Of a stretch of DNA of 64,000 bases, positions 22,158 to 33,772 are shown in pieces (the stretch's first letter is position 1; the number at the start of each line of letters is the position of its first letter). The notes below the pieces were generated by a model. That model did no database searches and had not been told where the DNA came from. It was given only the letters and a program-made list of their open reading frames with translations. Source of the stretch: Allantophomopsis cytisporea (Eukaryota; Ascomycota; Leotiomycetes; Phacidiales; Phacidiaceae); the NCBI GenBank assembly GCA_024752435.1, contig CP103030.1, positions 682,001 to 746,000 on the forward strand. The letters are read 5' to 3'. Made by a program: the position numbers and the translations under genes.

Positions 22158-22796
22158 ATTTTCTTTTGGGTTTATGGGATATCGGCTTTCGCTCGGGCTT
22201 GGGATGATGAAGCTGGAGTGGTCCGATTTGCTCGGGGTTCTTCATTAATGCGTTATGGATGGTCTGCTTTTTTTAGGGGGCATATGTCTTCACGGTCTGC
22301 TTTCGGGGTACGTGGCTGTACAATAAGCGTCTTCAGAATAGGAATTCAGAAGATCACATTTTCAAACTTTCAAACTTATTCATATTTCCCTTTTCAGGAT
22401 TATTCTATGTGATGCTGCCAGGGTAGAGAGTGATATTCTGATACAGGATTCATTACTTTTGCTCGATGAACATCAAGGAGTTTGAAGGGATCTATTTTTG
22501 AGCGTTGGGCGCATATTAAGCGCGAGGCGCTTGTTGGATACTGCGGTGGGTCGTCGAAAGTGTTACTCATTGATAATTTTGTTGATGGCGAGTTTCTAGA
22601 AGTTGTGTCTGTTCCAACTTATGAACAGAGGATGGTTATGGGCATAATATTACATTGGTAATATTTAAGCTACATGATCGATAGCAAACCTTACTTTAAA
22701 TAGGCACAGTCATGCCCCCCCATCTCCCAGATATGCAAAACGCCGTTTCAAGTTCATTTCTTAGCCAGGTATTTAAAGTGGAGTCAACTTTGCATG
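22158..22796. other. Intergenic between convergent H2B and ATG4
   Basis: 639 bases of 3' flanking DNA. Short frames only; nothing recognisable. Confidence 0.5.
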
Positions 22797-24279
22797 CTAT
22801 GCGTTCAACACGGTTTCATCATCATCGTCGTCATCGAAGGTCTCCACTTCATCGAGTGCTCCTGCTCGTTCGGCCCCAGTCCCATGCAATGCTGGTTCTT
22901 TATCCGCAATGTGTATAATAGTCTTTCCTTGAACGAAATTGACAGCTTGACGCCAGGACTTCCAGTCTTCTTCGTCGCGTATCAAAAACGCGATCAACAT
23001 ACTTGGATCCATCTCCTTGATATGGAGCCTTCGTAATCTGCGGGTATGACAAGTTTCGATTTCGGCATCAGTATAACTATTTGGATCATCGTGATAAGGG
23101 AAGGCCGGTCGTGTATGATGAGGATCAAGATAGAAGAAGTATGCCCCTTGTACTCCAACAAAGTAGTGCGAAGATGAAGGTCGACCACTATGAAGCATTA
23201 GTAATCGTAATCTTACAGTTTGTTAAGGTAGCATATGATTACCCTGCGATACCAGCGGATTGAGGCATTTGTAAGGAGGACTTAAGTGCTTCCCAGTAGA
23301 CTGGAGTGACTTTGTCGATGCCCAATCGTGTTCCAACAAGAACCAGAGTAGGATGAAATTCATCGCCTTCCGGCTTTGCAATACTCATGAATTTATCTTC
23401 ATAGACATCTGGACCATCGCCGGTAATATATACTCTCAAATTTGAAGTTGGGGAGCCGTTAGTTAAAGCTCTAGAAAAACACTGTTAGCTTAGGTAAAAT
23501 CATGGACAGCAGTCAATGCTCACTGAATACACATAGCTGTGGCCGATGGCCCAAACCATTGTCCTGGATGTTTACCACAAGCCGTAGCACCATGTTCAAC
23601 AAATTTATGTATGGAAAATGGCGCTCGAGGATCATCGGAAAACTGTGTCAACAAACGACACTCTTCAGTGCTTGATTTGCCCCGCCGCCAATCTATCACA
23701 CGTCAGTAGGAGCCAAGATTTCGAGTCGGGCGCTTCACCTCTTCCTAATTCCAGCATAAGCAAAGCATTTGCGAGTAAACTTTGACCTGATCTTATCATA
23801 CAACCCCAGCCCGTGTCGGATGTAAATCCACCCTGATCTACGAGTTGGCTGCGCAACCTTACAGTCAAGCTCATGGCCGAACCAGCACTAGGATCTTGAG
23901 ACTTCGGTATAGCCGGAAAATTGGAGCGGTAGGTAAGCCATATACGAGACTCAAAGTCATCGAGAAAGGAGCTGGGCCAACCTCCATCTTCCCCAGGTGT
24001 ATCGTAAGTCGGACTATGTTCGTCACAACTGCTGGAACTACCTGGCGGGGTGGCAGCCTGACTTGGGCTTTTGGATGTCGCTGCGAGATTACTAGCATTG
24101 ACAGAAGGGCTGCCAGATGTGCTGGGAGGAGGAGAAGAAGAAGAAGAGGCTTTAGAAGGTAGAGCATATTGTTTTCCAAGACACCATATTGGCGAACGTG
24201 GATCTTCACTGTTGGACGGTTCCGGATCCCAAAAGTATTGAACCATCCGCTTGTATCGTGTAAGATCGATGGCGGCCAT
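22797..24279 (-). CDS. ATG4: Autophagy cysteine protease ATG4
   Basis: Four exons (24279-23739, 23692-23524, 23470-23243, 23187-22797) encode about 442 residues of a peptidase C54 protein. The start at 24279 gives MAAIDLTRYKRMVQYFWDPE. A Ser/Pro-rich insert (about 42-95) precedes the catalytic core. The nucleophile is Cys160 in TSDTGWGCMIRSGQ. LGRDWRRG follows across the first intron. The Asp334/His336 pair is in YLDPHHTRPA. The acidic C-terminal tail (about 420-438) ends FDDDDDDETVLNA. ATG4 trims the C terminus of Atg8 to expose Gly and later releases Atg8 from phosphatidylethanolamine, acting in the cytosol and at autophagic membranes. All catalytic residues are present. Confidence 0.95.
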
Positions 24280-24690
24280 AATCGTGAAAGTTTCTACGAG
24301 CGAATACCGGTCGCCTGCTCGGTGCAGCGAGAGAGTGTGCGTTGCGGATGTTATGATGATGCCGAACAATCGTTGGACGCTGGTTGTAGAGGGGTAGCTT
24401 TATCTAATCGTAACCTTAGATAGAGGTTGCGATAGAGTATGTTGGGGATGCCAGAGTCATGCAAGGGGGCATGCGACCGTCAAATTATCCGGTCGACTGT
24501 CGCTGAGAATACATAGACAGATAGGATAGATAGTCTACGATTACGAAGACCAAAGGATAGGATGAAGTGGATGGGAGATCGAGTGTGAGGAAATTCGGGG
24601 TCAAGTATTCATGAGGCAAAGGCAAGGCAAGGCAGATAGTCAACGGGTGCGTGGATGACGAAGAGTGGTGAGAAGAGGTGAGTGAAGGAG

Positions 24691-24717
24691 AGGCAGGCGG
24701 GCAGGCAGGCAGGCAAG
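24691..24717 (+). repeat. GGCAGGC short tandem repeat
   Basis: Repeats of GGCA with runs of G on one strand. Four or more G-pairs within 27 bases could in principle form a weak G-rich structure. Confidence 0.6.
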
Positions 24718-25206
24718 GTTTACTACCCGTACTTACTGTACTACGTAGGTAGGTAGGTACAATACCTAGGTAAGATGTGTAGGCGAGAGACACCCTGGAA
24801 TAGGTACAGTACGAATATCCTAGCAGTGTGATTGGATACTCATTCGGAGTGAGTGAGTGAGCGTGCGCACTCATCATTTCAGCCTCGTGCGCGCCAATGA
24901 TCAGGTGGGCATGAAGTGTTTTGTTGTGAGAAACATCAGCGAGAGGCCGAACATATATTCCGTACTCTATATACATAGGTAGGTGATGTAGGATGAAAGA
25001 TGCGAGGACAGATTGAAATCGATAATACTAAGTTGAAAGTTAATGAGCGAGTAAACATTTCTCAAAAGGTAGGAAGAGTCAATAGATAGAGTACTTAAGA
25101 TAACGAACGACGTAAGTACCTTATTGAATGAAGCAGTTCGGCTGTAGCTACTACTTACTACGTTGTCTTTCTGTCTCACGGTCTTTGAAAGGAAGTTTAT
25201 GAGTGT

Positions 25207-25282
25207 ATATACATAGATATTATACATAGATACATAGATACATAGATATATAGATATATAGATACATAGATACATACATACA
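25207..25282 (+). repeat. CATAGATA-type microsatellite
   Basis: Tandem ATACATAG and GATATATA units run for about 75 bases. Confidence 0.8.
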
Positions 25283-25986
25283 CGAGCTTAATCGAGTTAC
25301 TACTTCATGCTCCTAGAATGCCATGATGATCACGTAGAGTACCTTATTTTACTTCTCACGTGAATCTGGTGATCTGCCTACCTAAGTACCTATCTACCTC
25401 ATGCACTGTAGGCATATCTATACTACTTATGATTCGATACACAGAATATATATACACGCGTACCTTGCAAAATCGTGATTAAAAGCCTCAGTTTTTGAGT
25501 CCATATATGATCATATTTCATATTTTATTCATTTATTCATTTATTCATATACTTCAATAAACGTACCAAAACAAAATGATGCGAAGCAACGAGCTTCTTA
25601 TTACCTTAAATACCTTTCAAAACGGATTTTCTCTGTTTTCAACTTGTATTGAGAGAGTTACGCAGCTTCCCTGACTTTGCTATGAATGCTCTACGTAAGG
25701 TGAGGTAGGTAATACATCACACCCAGGCAGCCATGCACAAACTTCCGTGCTCCTCGTTAACGGCCTCGACTTCTACCTCACTACCTTAGTTACTCACACT
25801 CGCATTTGCGTCATGGTTTAACCATCGAAACAGGTGCACTCGAAAGCCTTTCAATTACCTTTTGTATTTAAGCCCTAACTCATCACAATCACCGTATCGA
25901 TAAGGTGCTTATTTCACGGAATTCTAATTTGAACCCACAATTCTCGCCGCGACCCAATTCGTCACGGCTGGTTGAAACAGCTTGCA

Positions 25987-28395
25987 ATGCCTCGCCCTAA
26001 GCGCGGCGGCAAGGCTCGTGGAGGAGGTGGCCGAAGGGGGTTGGAACCGTCCTTCGTGCCTTTCGCTGGAACATCTACGCCATCTAAGGGCCATCATGGT
26101 AAGAGTTCAGCTACAACTGTTTGAGAGCTAAGCTGATTGCCACAGCCTTTTCCATGTCCGAAGAAGCTCGAAACACAGAACGCCACCACAATTGGGATTC
26201 CGATATGAAGCTCAGACATACCAAGATAAGTTTTGTCAGTGGTGGAAGTGAACGCCCGTCGGAATTAGTTGAAGAAGGGACAAAGATGGCAGAGATGACT
26301 TTGGATGAGCCTACGGAGGAGAACAAAGAGATGGGCTTGGATGAGTCTGCAACTGACAGTGGAGAGATCCCTGTGGATGAAAGTACAAAAACTTCATCGG
26401 CTGGTATACCAACGCCACAAGCAGAGGAGCCGGACGATAACTTTGAGATGTCCTTCGTTGTCGATACAGTTGGAAGTCAACCTGTAAACACTGGACTCGC
26501 ACCACCAACCCTGCGCGCATCATCTCCAACTCCCTCGGATTCAAGTGAGGAGGTTATCCTTTTCGCCGGAAGAGAACAAAGTCGAAATGGCCAAGTGAGA
26601 GTCCAACAGCCGCGTAGAGCACGAGTCGAGACATTCAATGACAAGATCAAAGTCGTTGAGGACAAAATTCATCATGCCCAAGAAGAACTACTGGAAGTCA
26701 CTTCACACCAGAAGCCTATACCGTCACGTTCCTTACCTGCAACTACGAAAAGAGGCAAAAATTCGGGTCGGAATCCTCGGAGCTCATCCTACAATGCTAG
26801 AGACGCTAGAAAGGCTGAAGAAGAAGCTATGATCGCAGATTATATTGCAAATATGGAGGTTGAAGTCGAGGAGAGCGATGCTGAGGAAGCTCCTGTGATA
26901 CACCAACGCGACCTTGGTGGCTCAGATGACGATGTCTGGCTGGATGAAGAAGATACTTCTGCCGAAGAAACAGTGGCCGAACCACAACGTAAGGAGTCTT
27001 ACAATGGTTGGGATCGTTCTGAGTTACATGATATGGATGATCTGAGCACTTCAGATGAGATGATGGGTGCTGTTCAAGTAATCCTGTCCAAAAGGGAGCG
27101 TAGAAACGGGGTTCAATACCTCGTAGTTTGGAATGATGAATCGGTGGACGATGCTCGCTGGGTTCCAGATATCACGCTCTCTGACGCTCCGGGCGCTGCA
27201 GAGCTCATCAAGGCGTTCGAGGTGGAAGATAGACTTGTTGCTGAATTCATGGATGAAGAAGAAACTGACAACTCAGATGACTCGGAGGAATTGGACTCTG
27301 ATGATGATGATCTTGACGATGACCAAGATGATGAGGCCGATTTAGTGCAGCGTCGGAAGGCTCGGATGACCGATGAACAGATTGCTAGGCTTCTTGCGAA
27401 GCAAGAGGAACTTGGTATGGGTTCTGAAGAGCTGATGCTATTTGATGACGACGATGAGGGCGAAGAAGAAAACTTCATTATTCGAAGCACGCCAAATCAC
27501 ATCCGTTCAAAAGGCAAAGGTGCTAAAAGACCTCGTGGGGATTACCCGGCCGCATCAGCACTCGCGGATGCTTACGATGGCTTTGATGTCATGGATTTTG
27601 AGAGACCTAGCTTGAAGAAGAAACCTAAGGGCCGAAAGGGGAAGATCGCTTTTGATCTGTCCGATTCGGAGTTTGAGTCTTCAATGCAAATGGCTTGGGA
27701 AAACGATCGCGAGAAGAAGAAGGAGCGGAAACAAGAACGAGAAGAACTTCGTGCTGCGGGTCTGCTTGGAAAGAAGAATGCGGGTAAGCCGGATCTCAAA
27801 GCCAAATACAAGGAAGGTCTGCAGATTTCTGAGGTCGAAAGTGAGATCAAAGCATTCCTCCGATCTGATAATACAACGTAAGTCGTTATTTTCCTAAATC
27901 AAACAGTCTGCAGATCAGCGCAACTAATTGTTGTACAGGCTGGCATTGCCACCGATGGATAAGGCTGTTCGAAAGGTTGTCCACGAAATTGCAAATGCTT
28001 TCAATCTAAAATCAAAATCAGCGGGTTCTGGAAAGAAAAGATTCCCAATCCTGTACCGCACTTCGCGCACTTCGAATTTTAGCGAACGTGCTTTTGAAGC
28101 TGTTACCTCGAAATTGAATCGTCGCTTCCTTCCACGAATGGATGCTGGTCGTGGTGGCGGCTATGGTACTCCGCGACGTTCTGCTCGCGGTGGCGCAGGT
28201 GATGCCGGCGTCAGCTATCGGGATGGTGATGTTGTCGGTGCTTCTGCTCCGGAATTAGGAGTCGAAAATCGTGGAAGAGCCATGTTAGAGAAGATGGGAT
28301 GGAGTAGTGGCACAGCTCTAGGTGCCCTGAACAACAAGGGCATTATGCAGCCAGTTACCCATGTTGTCAAGACCACAAAGGCTGGCCTCGGCTAG
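25987..28395 (+). CDS. SQS1: R3H and G-patch protein, SQS1/PFA1-like
   Basis: Three exons (25987-26098, 26146-27877, 27939-28395) encode about 766 residues. The start at 25987 gives a basic glycine-rich N terminus (MPRPKRGGKARGGGGRRG). A long acidic, mostly disordered region follows. An R3H domain (about 616-680, LPPMDKAVRKVVHEIANAFN) and a C-terminal G-patch (about 725-766, RAMLEKMGWSSGTALG) give the domain order of yeast Sqs1. Sqs1 activates the helicase Prp43 in pre-40S maturation and spliceosome recycling. Unexpectedly, residues about 343-397 read like a chromodomain (AVQVILSKRERRNGVQYLVV W...ARWVP...AELIKAF); see findings. The gene is convergent with JJJ1, another ribosome-biogenesis factor. 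Confidence 0.85.
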
Positions 28396-28791
28396 AATAA
28401 AAATTCCGCTTTTTGTAGAACTATGGGCTGTATACGGATGGAACTACAGGTATGATTTCAATCATTGGCGTGGAGTATGGAAATGTGGTTAATTCCCTTG
28501 GTTCGTGTGGCATTTGGGCGCTGTAGCAAGTTGTAATTTTATGAAAAGAGTGCAGTGGCACAGACTGGGTTCTAGTAATGTCGTAGGAACTTTTTATACT
28601 TCAAAAGAAGACAATATGAACATCACCTCCTAATCACGAGATCCTTCAATATCACGCAAATTGATGAGTAATATTCGGGTCAATGATTATTTTCTATGTA
28701 TATTTCGATAAGTAGCTCAAATGTGTTCCAGCCAATTGGCCCTGATACCTTCAATTCCTCCTAAGTCCCAGAACGCCTGTCCAAAAGTAGA
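28396..28791. other. Short intergenic between convergent genes
   Basis: 396 bases of 3' UTR sequence shared by the SQS1-like and JJJ1-like genes. Nothing else seen. Confidence 0.5.
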
Positions 28792-30616
28792 TCAACGCTT
28801 TTTGACCTTGACTCCTTTACCTACTTTGGATATTGGCGCCGCATGTCCATACTCCTTGATGTGGTTGAAAAGCTTAGTTTTAGAAGTAAACGAATCGCTG
28901 CATACAACGCATTGGAACTACAAATCAGAAGATCATTAGTAACGAACTTCGATAGCAGGAATATATACATACTTCGAGTCCCTCTTGCTTTTCTTCCTGT
29001 TGACGGGCCGCTTTCTTTGCTCGCTTGGCTTTAGCCTTTCCGAGCTTCGGCTTTGATATAGAGTCCGAGTGGCCTGAGATAGATGTCGTGGCTGTTGCAT
29101 TTGTGATTTCTTCAATTTCGTCAAGCAATCTAGGATCTTCTGTTGAAGCAATAGGTTGATGACCCAGGATTCGATCTTCAATATCTTCTCGAGGCGCATA
29201 TTCATCGTTCTCATCATCTTCTGAAAAGTCTTCTACGATGGCTCCGTCGTTACTTCCCGAATCTGTCTTTGGTGAGACATCTTCTTTGTTGATTTCATCT
29301 TCACTGTCGATATCAGCAGAAGCTTGCGGTAAAGCAGCTGAGGCCCGGGTAAGATCCTCATCCCCCTTCTCAAATGTCTGAAATACTTCTTCATACTCGG
29401 CTGGTGGGCTTGAAATGGCCGTCGATGTGCCGCTACCAGCAGTTTTGTCCAGGTTCAAGTGTTTATTTTCCTTTTGCATTTGCCTCTTCAGCTGCTGGAC
29501 AGCCTTGACATGCTTTTTGCTCTTCTCATGTGCCTCATACTGTTTCTCACTTTTGAAGATCTTATTACAGACGACACACTCGATATGCTCTACTTCTGAT
29601 TCCGACTCTTCTGAGTCACTAAATGGCGACTGATCAAGCTCGTCCTTGCTTTGAGCCCAGTCGGGAATGACATGTGCATCAAGCTTGGCTTTATTAGCAG
29701 CTCTAGATCGTGCAGCTTGTGCCAATGCAGCGTTTCGTAAAATCTTCTGTCGCTCTGCTTCGGTTTGTGTGTTTGGAAGATACCTCGGATCCCGTTTTCG
29801 TACGAATGCTACGAGCGACCTGACAGCGTCATTGAACTCTCTGATGCCTCTGTCGCGCAGACGTTGGTTCTCTCTCTCCAAGGTGCGTCGTATGTGCCTC
29901 TCCGCTACATTTGTCATATATTTATCCTTCCAAGAGTATGATTTTCTCGTTCCGAAACCCATCCACACAGCGTAAAATGGTTTGACTACATCCTCATAGC
30001 CACTTGACGAATCGCCAAACTCAGGGTATTCCACAGAGTCTAACCCCCATACTTCACGGGCTATTGCCTCCTCTTTTGCCAGGGTTTCAAAGAAGATCGC
30101 TAGGCTACCATAGAATCCATTCGGTTCATCTGTGAATGGGACTCTTGGATTGAACTTGGCCATCAACTTGACAATATCTGTCGTACTAGTGAAGCGAACG
30201 TTCTCCCCATTTTCTCTACTATAATATTCTTCTAGTGTAGAGTCATCATTGCTTAGGAAATGGTCACGATGAGAATCGTACCAAGCCCTTTCTTGAGGGT
30301 CTGACAACACCTCATTAGCAGCCTGTACTTCCGCGAAGAGTTTCGTCGCTCTTTCAACGTCGCCAAAATTGCGGTCCGGGTGTAGTTCGAGCGCTTTCTT
30401 TCTGTACCCTTTCTTAATCCTAAAATAAAACACTGTTAGTTAGGGGTAATGCTGGCAGCTGTTGTCGCGCCTGAAATGTGGGAAATCTCACTCATCCTCT
30501 GTAGCAGTTCGTTCAACACCCAAGACTTCGTAGTAGCATCTCTTTGTTCTTGGGGGTGAATCCGAAGCAGCCTTACTATCAGCCTGACCTTTAGATGAAG
30601 ACTGTTCTGCTCCCAT
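28792..30616 (-). CDS. JJJ1: J-protein with C2H2 zinc fingers, JJJ1/DNAJC21-like
   Basis: Three exons (30616-30492, 30419-28973, 28917-28792) encode about 565 residues. The J domain spans about 27-95: CYYEVLGVERTATEDE, the HPD triad in LELHPDRNFG, and ANEVLSDPQERAWYDSHRDH. A charged helical middle follows, then a C2H2 finger (IECVVCNKIFKSEKQYEAHE, then KSKKH). After an acidic stretch and a Lys/Ala-rich segment, a second finger lies entirely in the last exon (FQCVVCSDSFTSKTKLFNHI, then KEYGH). This is the architecture of yeast Jjj1, which with Ssa Hsp70 and Rei1 releases Arx1 from cytoplasmic pre-60S subunits. All zinc ligands and the HPD are present. Confidence 0.92.
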
Positions 30617-32051
30617 GATGGCAAAAGTGTAGCGGGTCGAGGTAAGGTAAGTTTTGCTTCACTCTTGCTTGGTGACTTCTTGGATATTTTACTCAGCCTT
30701 GCCAAGGATACGTAGCCTCGTTTGGGAGATAAGCTTCGACATAGGTAGGTACCTAGGTAAGTAGGTACAAGTGGGTGGAGCAGCATCTTATATATGATGC
30801 ATACATCAAATTTACGAGTCACTCTAAATACTTTATTATAACGTTTATAAAATAAGGTACCATAAGCTATTACAGTACCTTAATATTACTACGCGATCTG
30901 TGTGTAGGATGTCACTGAACAAAGGTACCTTCATATTACCTCGTTTATAGAACAGAACTATTATTACCTATTCCGTGTACCCTCTAAACGTAGGGGAAAC
31001 GAAACATAAGATCATGTAAGTGTTATATAAATTTAAGGATAAGATACCTAGGTAGAATACAAGTACTCGTAATTTGACGTGCTAAGATCCAGATGATTGA
31101 CTCTGATATCATGTACAATGAGTCAGAGGTGAGTTGGCCTATGCATGTATGTACATTACCTTATCTCGTTGAATTCCACTTGAGAAGCCGGCTGTGGCAA
31201 TGAGGTTGGTCCTCCTCAAGCTGATATATTTTTTTATGTTTTTTGTTTGTTCTTTTCTTTATTCTCGTCACCCCCTTATCCTCGATTCGATTGTTTTCCG
31301 ACCGTCACTTATTACCTCACTGTTCCATACTTATTGCTAATTTCTCATTCTGGCGAGAATGCTGTTGGGATTATTATTTGTGGACGAATTGCAAAGAGCC
31401 TTGACACCACGCGTATGTATGTAGCACCAGTAGTATTGTGGTGGTGCGTTTTATTCAGCACTTACGGTACCGTAAGTAGGTAAGTGGTGGGCGAGAATAT
31501 CCTGGCGCTTGGCCGTCACGGCTTAAGCTTGACACTGAAAGCAGTTATTCGTTGCTCGTTACCACTCCTTTCCCTTCTGTATTAGGGCGAATTTAAGAAT
31601 GCCATAGCGGCGAATCACCAAAGTGACCATAATTCAAGGTGTAAGTTGATGCTGCTGCATAAATCTTCCGAAGCATTTTTCGTTGATCAATTTCCAATTT
31701 TCTTTCTTTGTTACTCACTTTTTCTATTGCCTCTGCCTCTTGCCTCATGCCCTTACAGAAATCCCTTCTTGGCAGCAATTGACGATTACGAAGAAACGAA
31801 GGTAACCAGCCAATCGATCATCAACCATGGCTGTTCCCATCTGCGCTCCTTGAATTGTCCTCTTTTTCTGCTCTCATACACAACTTCTTCCAGACAGAAG
31901 TGCAAAGAAACTCAAATCTAAAGAGCAAAGAAAGGTGTTCACATCAGCATATCTACAATACTATGGCAGTTGTCACAACAAACCATTCCGGCGTGCTACT
32001 TTGAGCCCAGGCACCTGTGCATGATTTGCTGAGATCCCAACACAGCCAACC
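30617..32051. other. Divergent intergenic JJJ1 / SPX-RING, 1.4 kb
   Basis: No gene found. It contains repeated palindromic words of the type GGTACCTAGGTA (30745-30770, 31040-31060), A/T-rich stretches and T-rich leader DNA near 31230-31300. Promoters of both flanking genes are expected here. Confidence 0.5.
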
Positions 32052-33706
32052 ATGAAGTTTGCGCATGAGTTCAAAGCGGCTCTCGAAAGAGAGGGATTTC
32101 CACCTCACTGGGTGGAGGCAGCAATTCCCTACTCACAACTCAAGAAGTGTATAAAGAAGATCGAACGCGAGCTATTGAGTTTCGGCTTAGATAATGATAC
32201 TTTACGCCGATTACTACCATCAAACAATGTTCACGGATCACGCGATAACCTTCATATGACTGTTGGAGATGGCCCTGTAGCTTTTCAGTATGATTTCGAT
32301 GGTATGAAGATGGTTTCAATCGTAATACGAATACTTCATTAATTATCTGTCAGGTGATCATCTCACATTCCAACCCAAACTCTACCTGTTCATCCAAGTG
32401 GCGGATGGTATTGCAATTGATGCAACACTGTCTGATGATACCAAGAGAGTTCTCGGTGTAGCTTCTCGCACTGGAGACATTGGCGGTGTGCAGTTTAGTT
32501 GTAGTAACCCTGGTAATATTCCAGAGGACCAAAATTCATCATCAATTGTGAAGAACACCAGTGTTGAAGCTACTGGAGCTGTTCGACAAATCGAGATACC
32601 CCTAACATTTGACGCCGAGTTTTTCGGCCTGTTGCAGGGCGATCTATCGGGGTTGGACGCACTCCATGCCGAGGAGCAGAAAGCTCTGGCAGGGGAGATT
32701 AGTGCTTTGGGTGAGGAAGTAGCTCGACTATCTCACCCATCAAGCAAGACAGACTTGTATAAATGGCGAGAACTGTTTGATGTTTATCTGCAAGCAGGAG
32801 TATTCTTCTCTACGAACGAGTTAGACAGCGGAAGTCGCAGTAGCACATCAGCACTTACACAACTCAAGTGGTTTCAAGACGAGGTCATCAAGAGAAATAT
32901 TCCAAAATCCTTCAAGATAGCTGCAAGCCGCAAGGCCTTGGATAGATTCACAACAATCAACCTCACCCTTCTTCGAAACTTGAAATTCCAAGAGATCAAC
33001 CGGCTTGCTATTTCTAAAATCCTGAAGAGTGAGTTGATACTTCCAGACTACCCCCATCTCTGATCATCTCAGTTCGAGAATATGAAGCTTTCCAAAACTG
33101 GTACGATTGGGGGTTCAAACAGGTAATTCAAAGTACTGCAGGTTGAGGAACTAGAAAGAAACAAAGAGACGAAATGGGAGGAGGCTTCCTTGCACTCACT
33201 AACCTTATATAGAATTTGACAAGAGAACCTCCCTTGGCGTCAAGGCAAAATTCCCCAAGCTCATACAATCAGAGCCTTTCATGTCAGAAAGCATGGCCAA
33301 GTCAGTGTGTGCTCAAGTTTCGACTGAAGTAGTGAAGATCGTACCACAGTTGGACGATTATCTTTGCCCCATTTGCTTCAGTATAGCATACAAGCCAATA
33401 CGACTTACGTGTGGACATGTCTATTGCATACGCTGCATGATTAAGATGCAAAAAAGCCAGACGAAACATTGCCCATTGTGCCGCAATGATGTTATTATGG
33501 ATGCGGATAGTGGTAAGCTTGATTGTCTACCGTGACTACTTAGACTACTCACAATTTGAATAGCAAACCTTGACCTAGCACACATGAGATTCTTGCAGCT
33601 TTATTTCCCCAAAGAAACTAAAGCAAAGCAAAAGGAGAACGAAACCGCAGCGGGGGTCGACAAATATGGCGAAGAATTTTTGAACAAAAAGTGCGCCATC
33701 ATGTGA
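32052..33706 (+). CDS. SPX-domain RING-finger E3 ubiquitin ligase
   Basis: Four exons (32052-32301, 32354-33028, 33213-33512, 33564-33706) encode about 455 residues. The SPX domain begins at the first residue (MKFAHEFKAALEREGFPPHW) and includes the PYSQLKKCIKKIE helix, whose Lys cluster binds inositol pyrophosphates or phosphate in this family. The SPX C-terminal helices (ISKILKKFDKRTSLG) cross the third exon junction. A C3HC4 RING follows at about 350-395 (CPICFSIAYKPIRLTCGHVY, then CIRCMIKMQKSQTKHCPLCR) with all eight ligands. Filamentous fungi carry such SPX-RING ligases, but their substrates are not well established. A link to phosphate or inositol-pyrophosphate sensing is inferred from the SPX domain. 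The third intron is 184 nt, unusually long here. The gene ends 66 bases from the next, convergent gene. Confidence 0.9.
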
Positions 33707-33772
33707 TTATCTCATCATGGGGGTATAATGCGATGCCAGAAATGATCAACAGACAAGGCCGAGAAAGCATTT

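Larger units (their letters stand above)
24280..25986. other. Divergent intergenic region ATG4 / SQS1-like, 1.7 kb
   Basis: No gene found. It holds GGCAGGC repeats (24691-24717), a GTAGGTAGGTAGGTAC word at about 24744, a CATAGATA microsatellite (25207-25282) and several TACCTA/GGTA words. Promoters of both neighbours must lie here. Long frames on the minus strand between 24485 and 25275 are Tyr/Ser-rich products of the microsatellites and are not accepted. Confidence 0.5.

Noticed and set aside
24485..25275. Two minus-strand frames (163 and 102 codons) rich in Tyr, Ser and Ile
   Set aside because: They arise from the GTAGGT and CATAGATA repeats; no conserved features.
27113..27490. 125-codon Ser-rich minus-strand frame
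   Set aside because: Antisense shadow of the acidic region of the SQS1-like gene.
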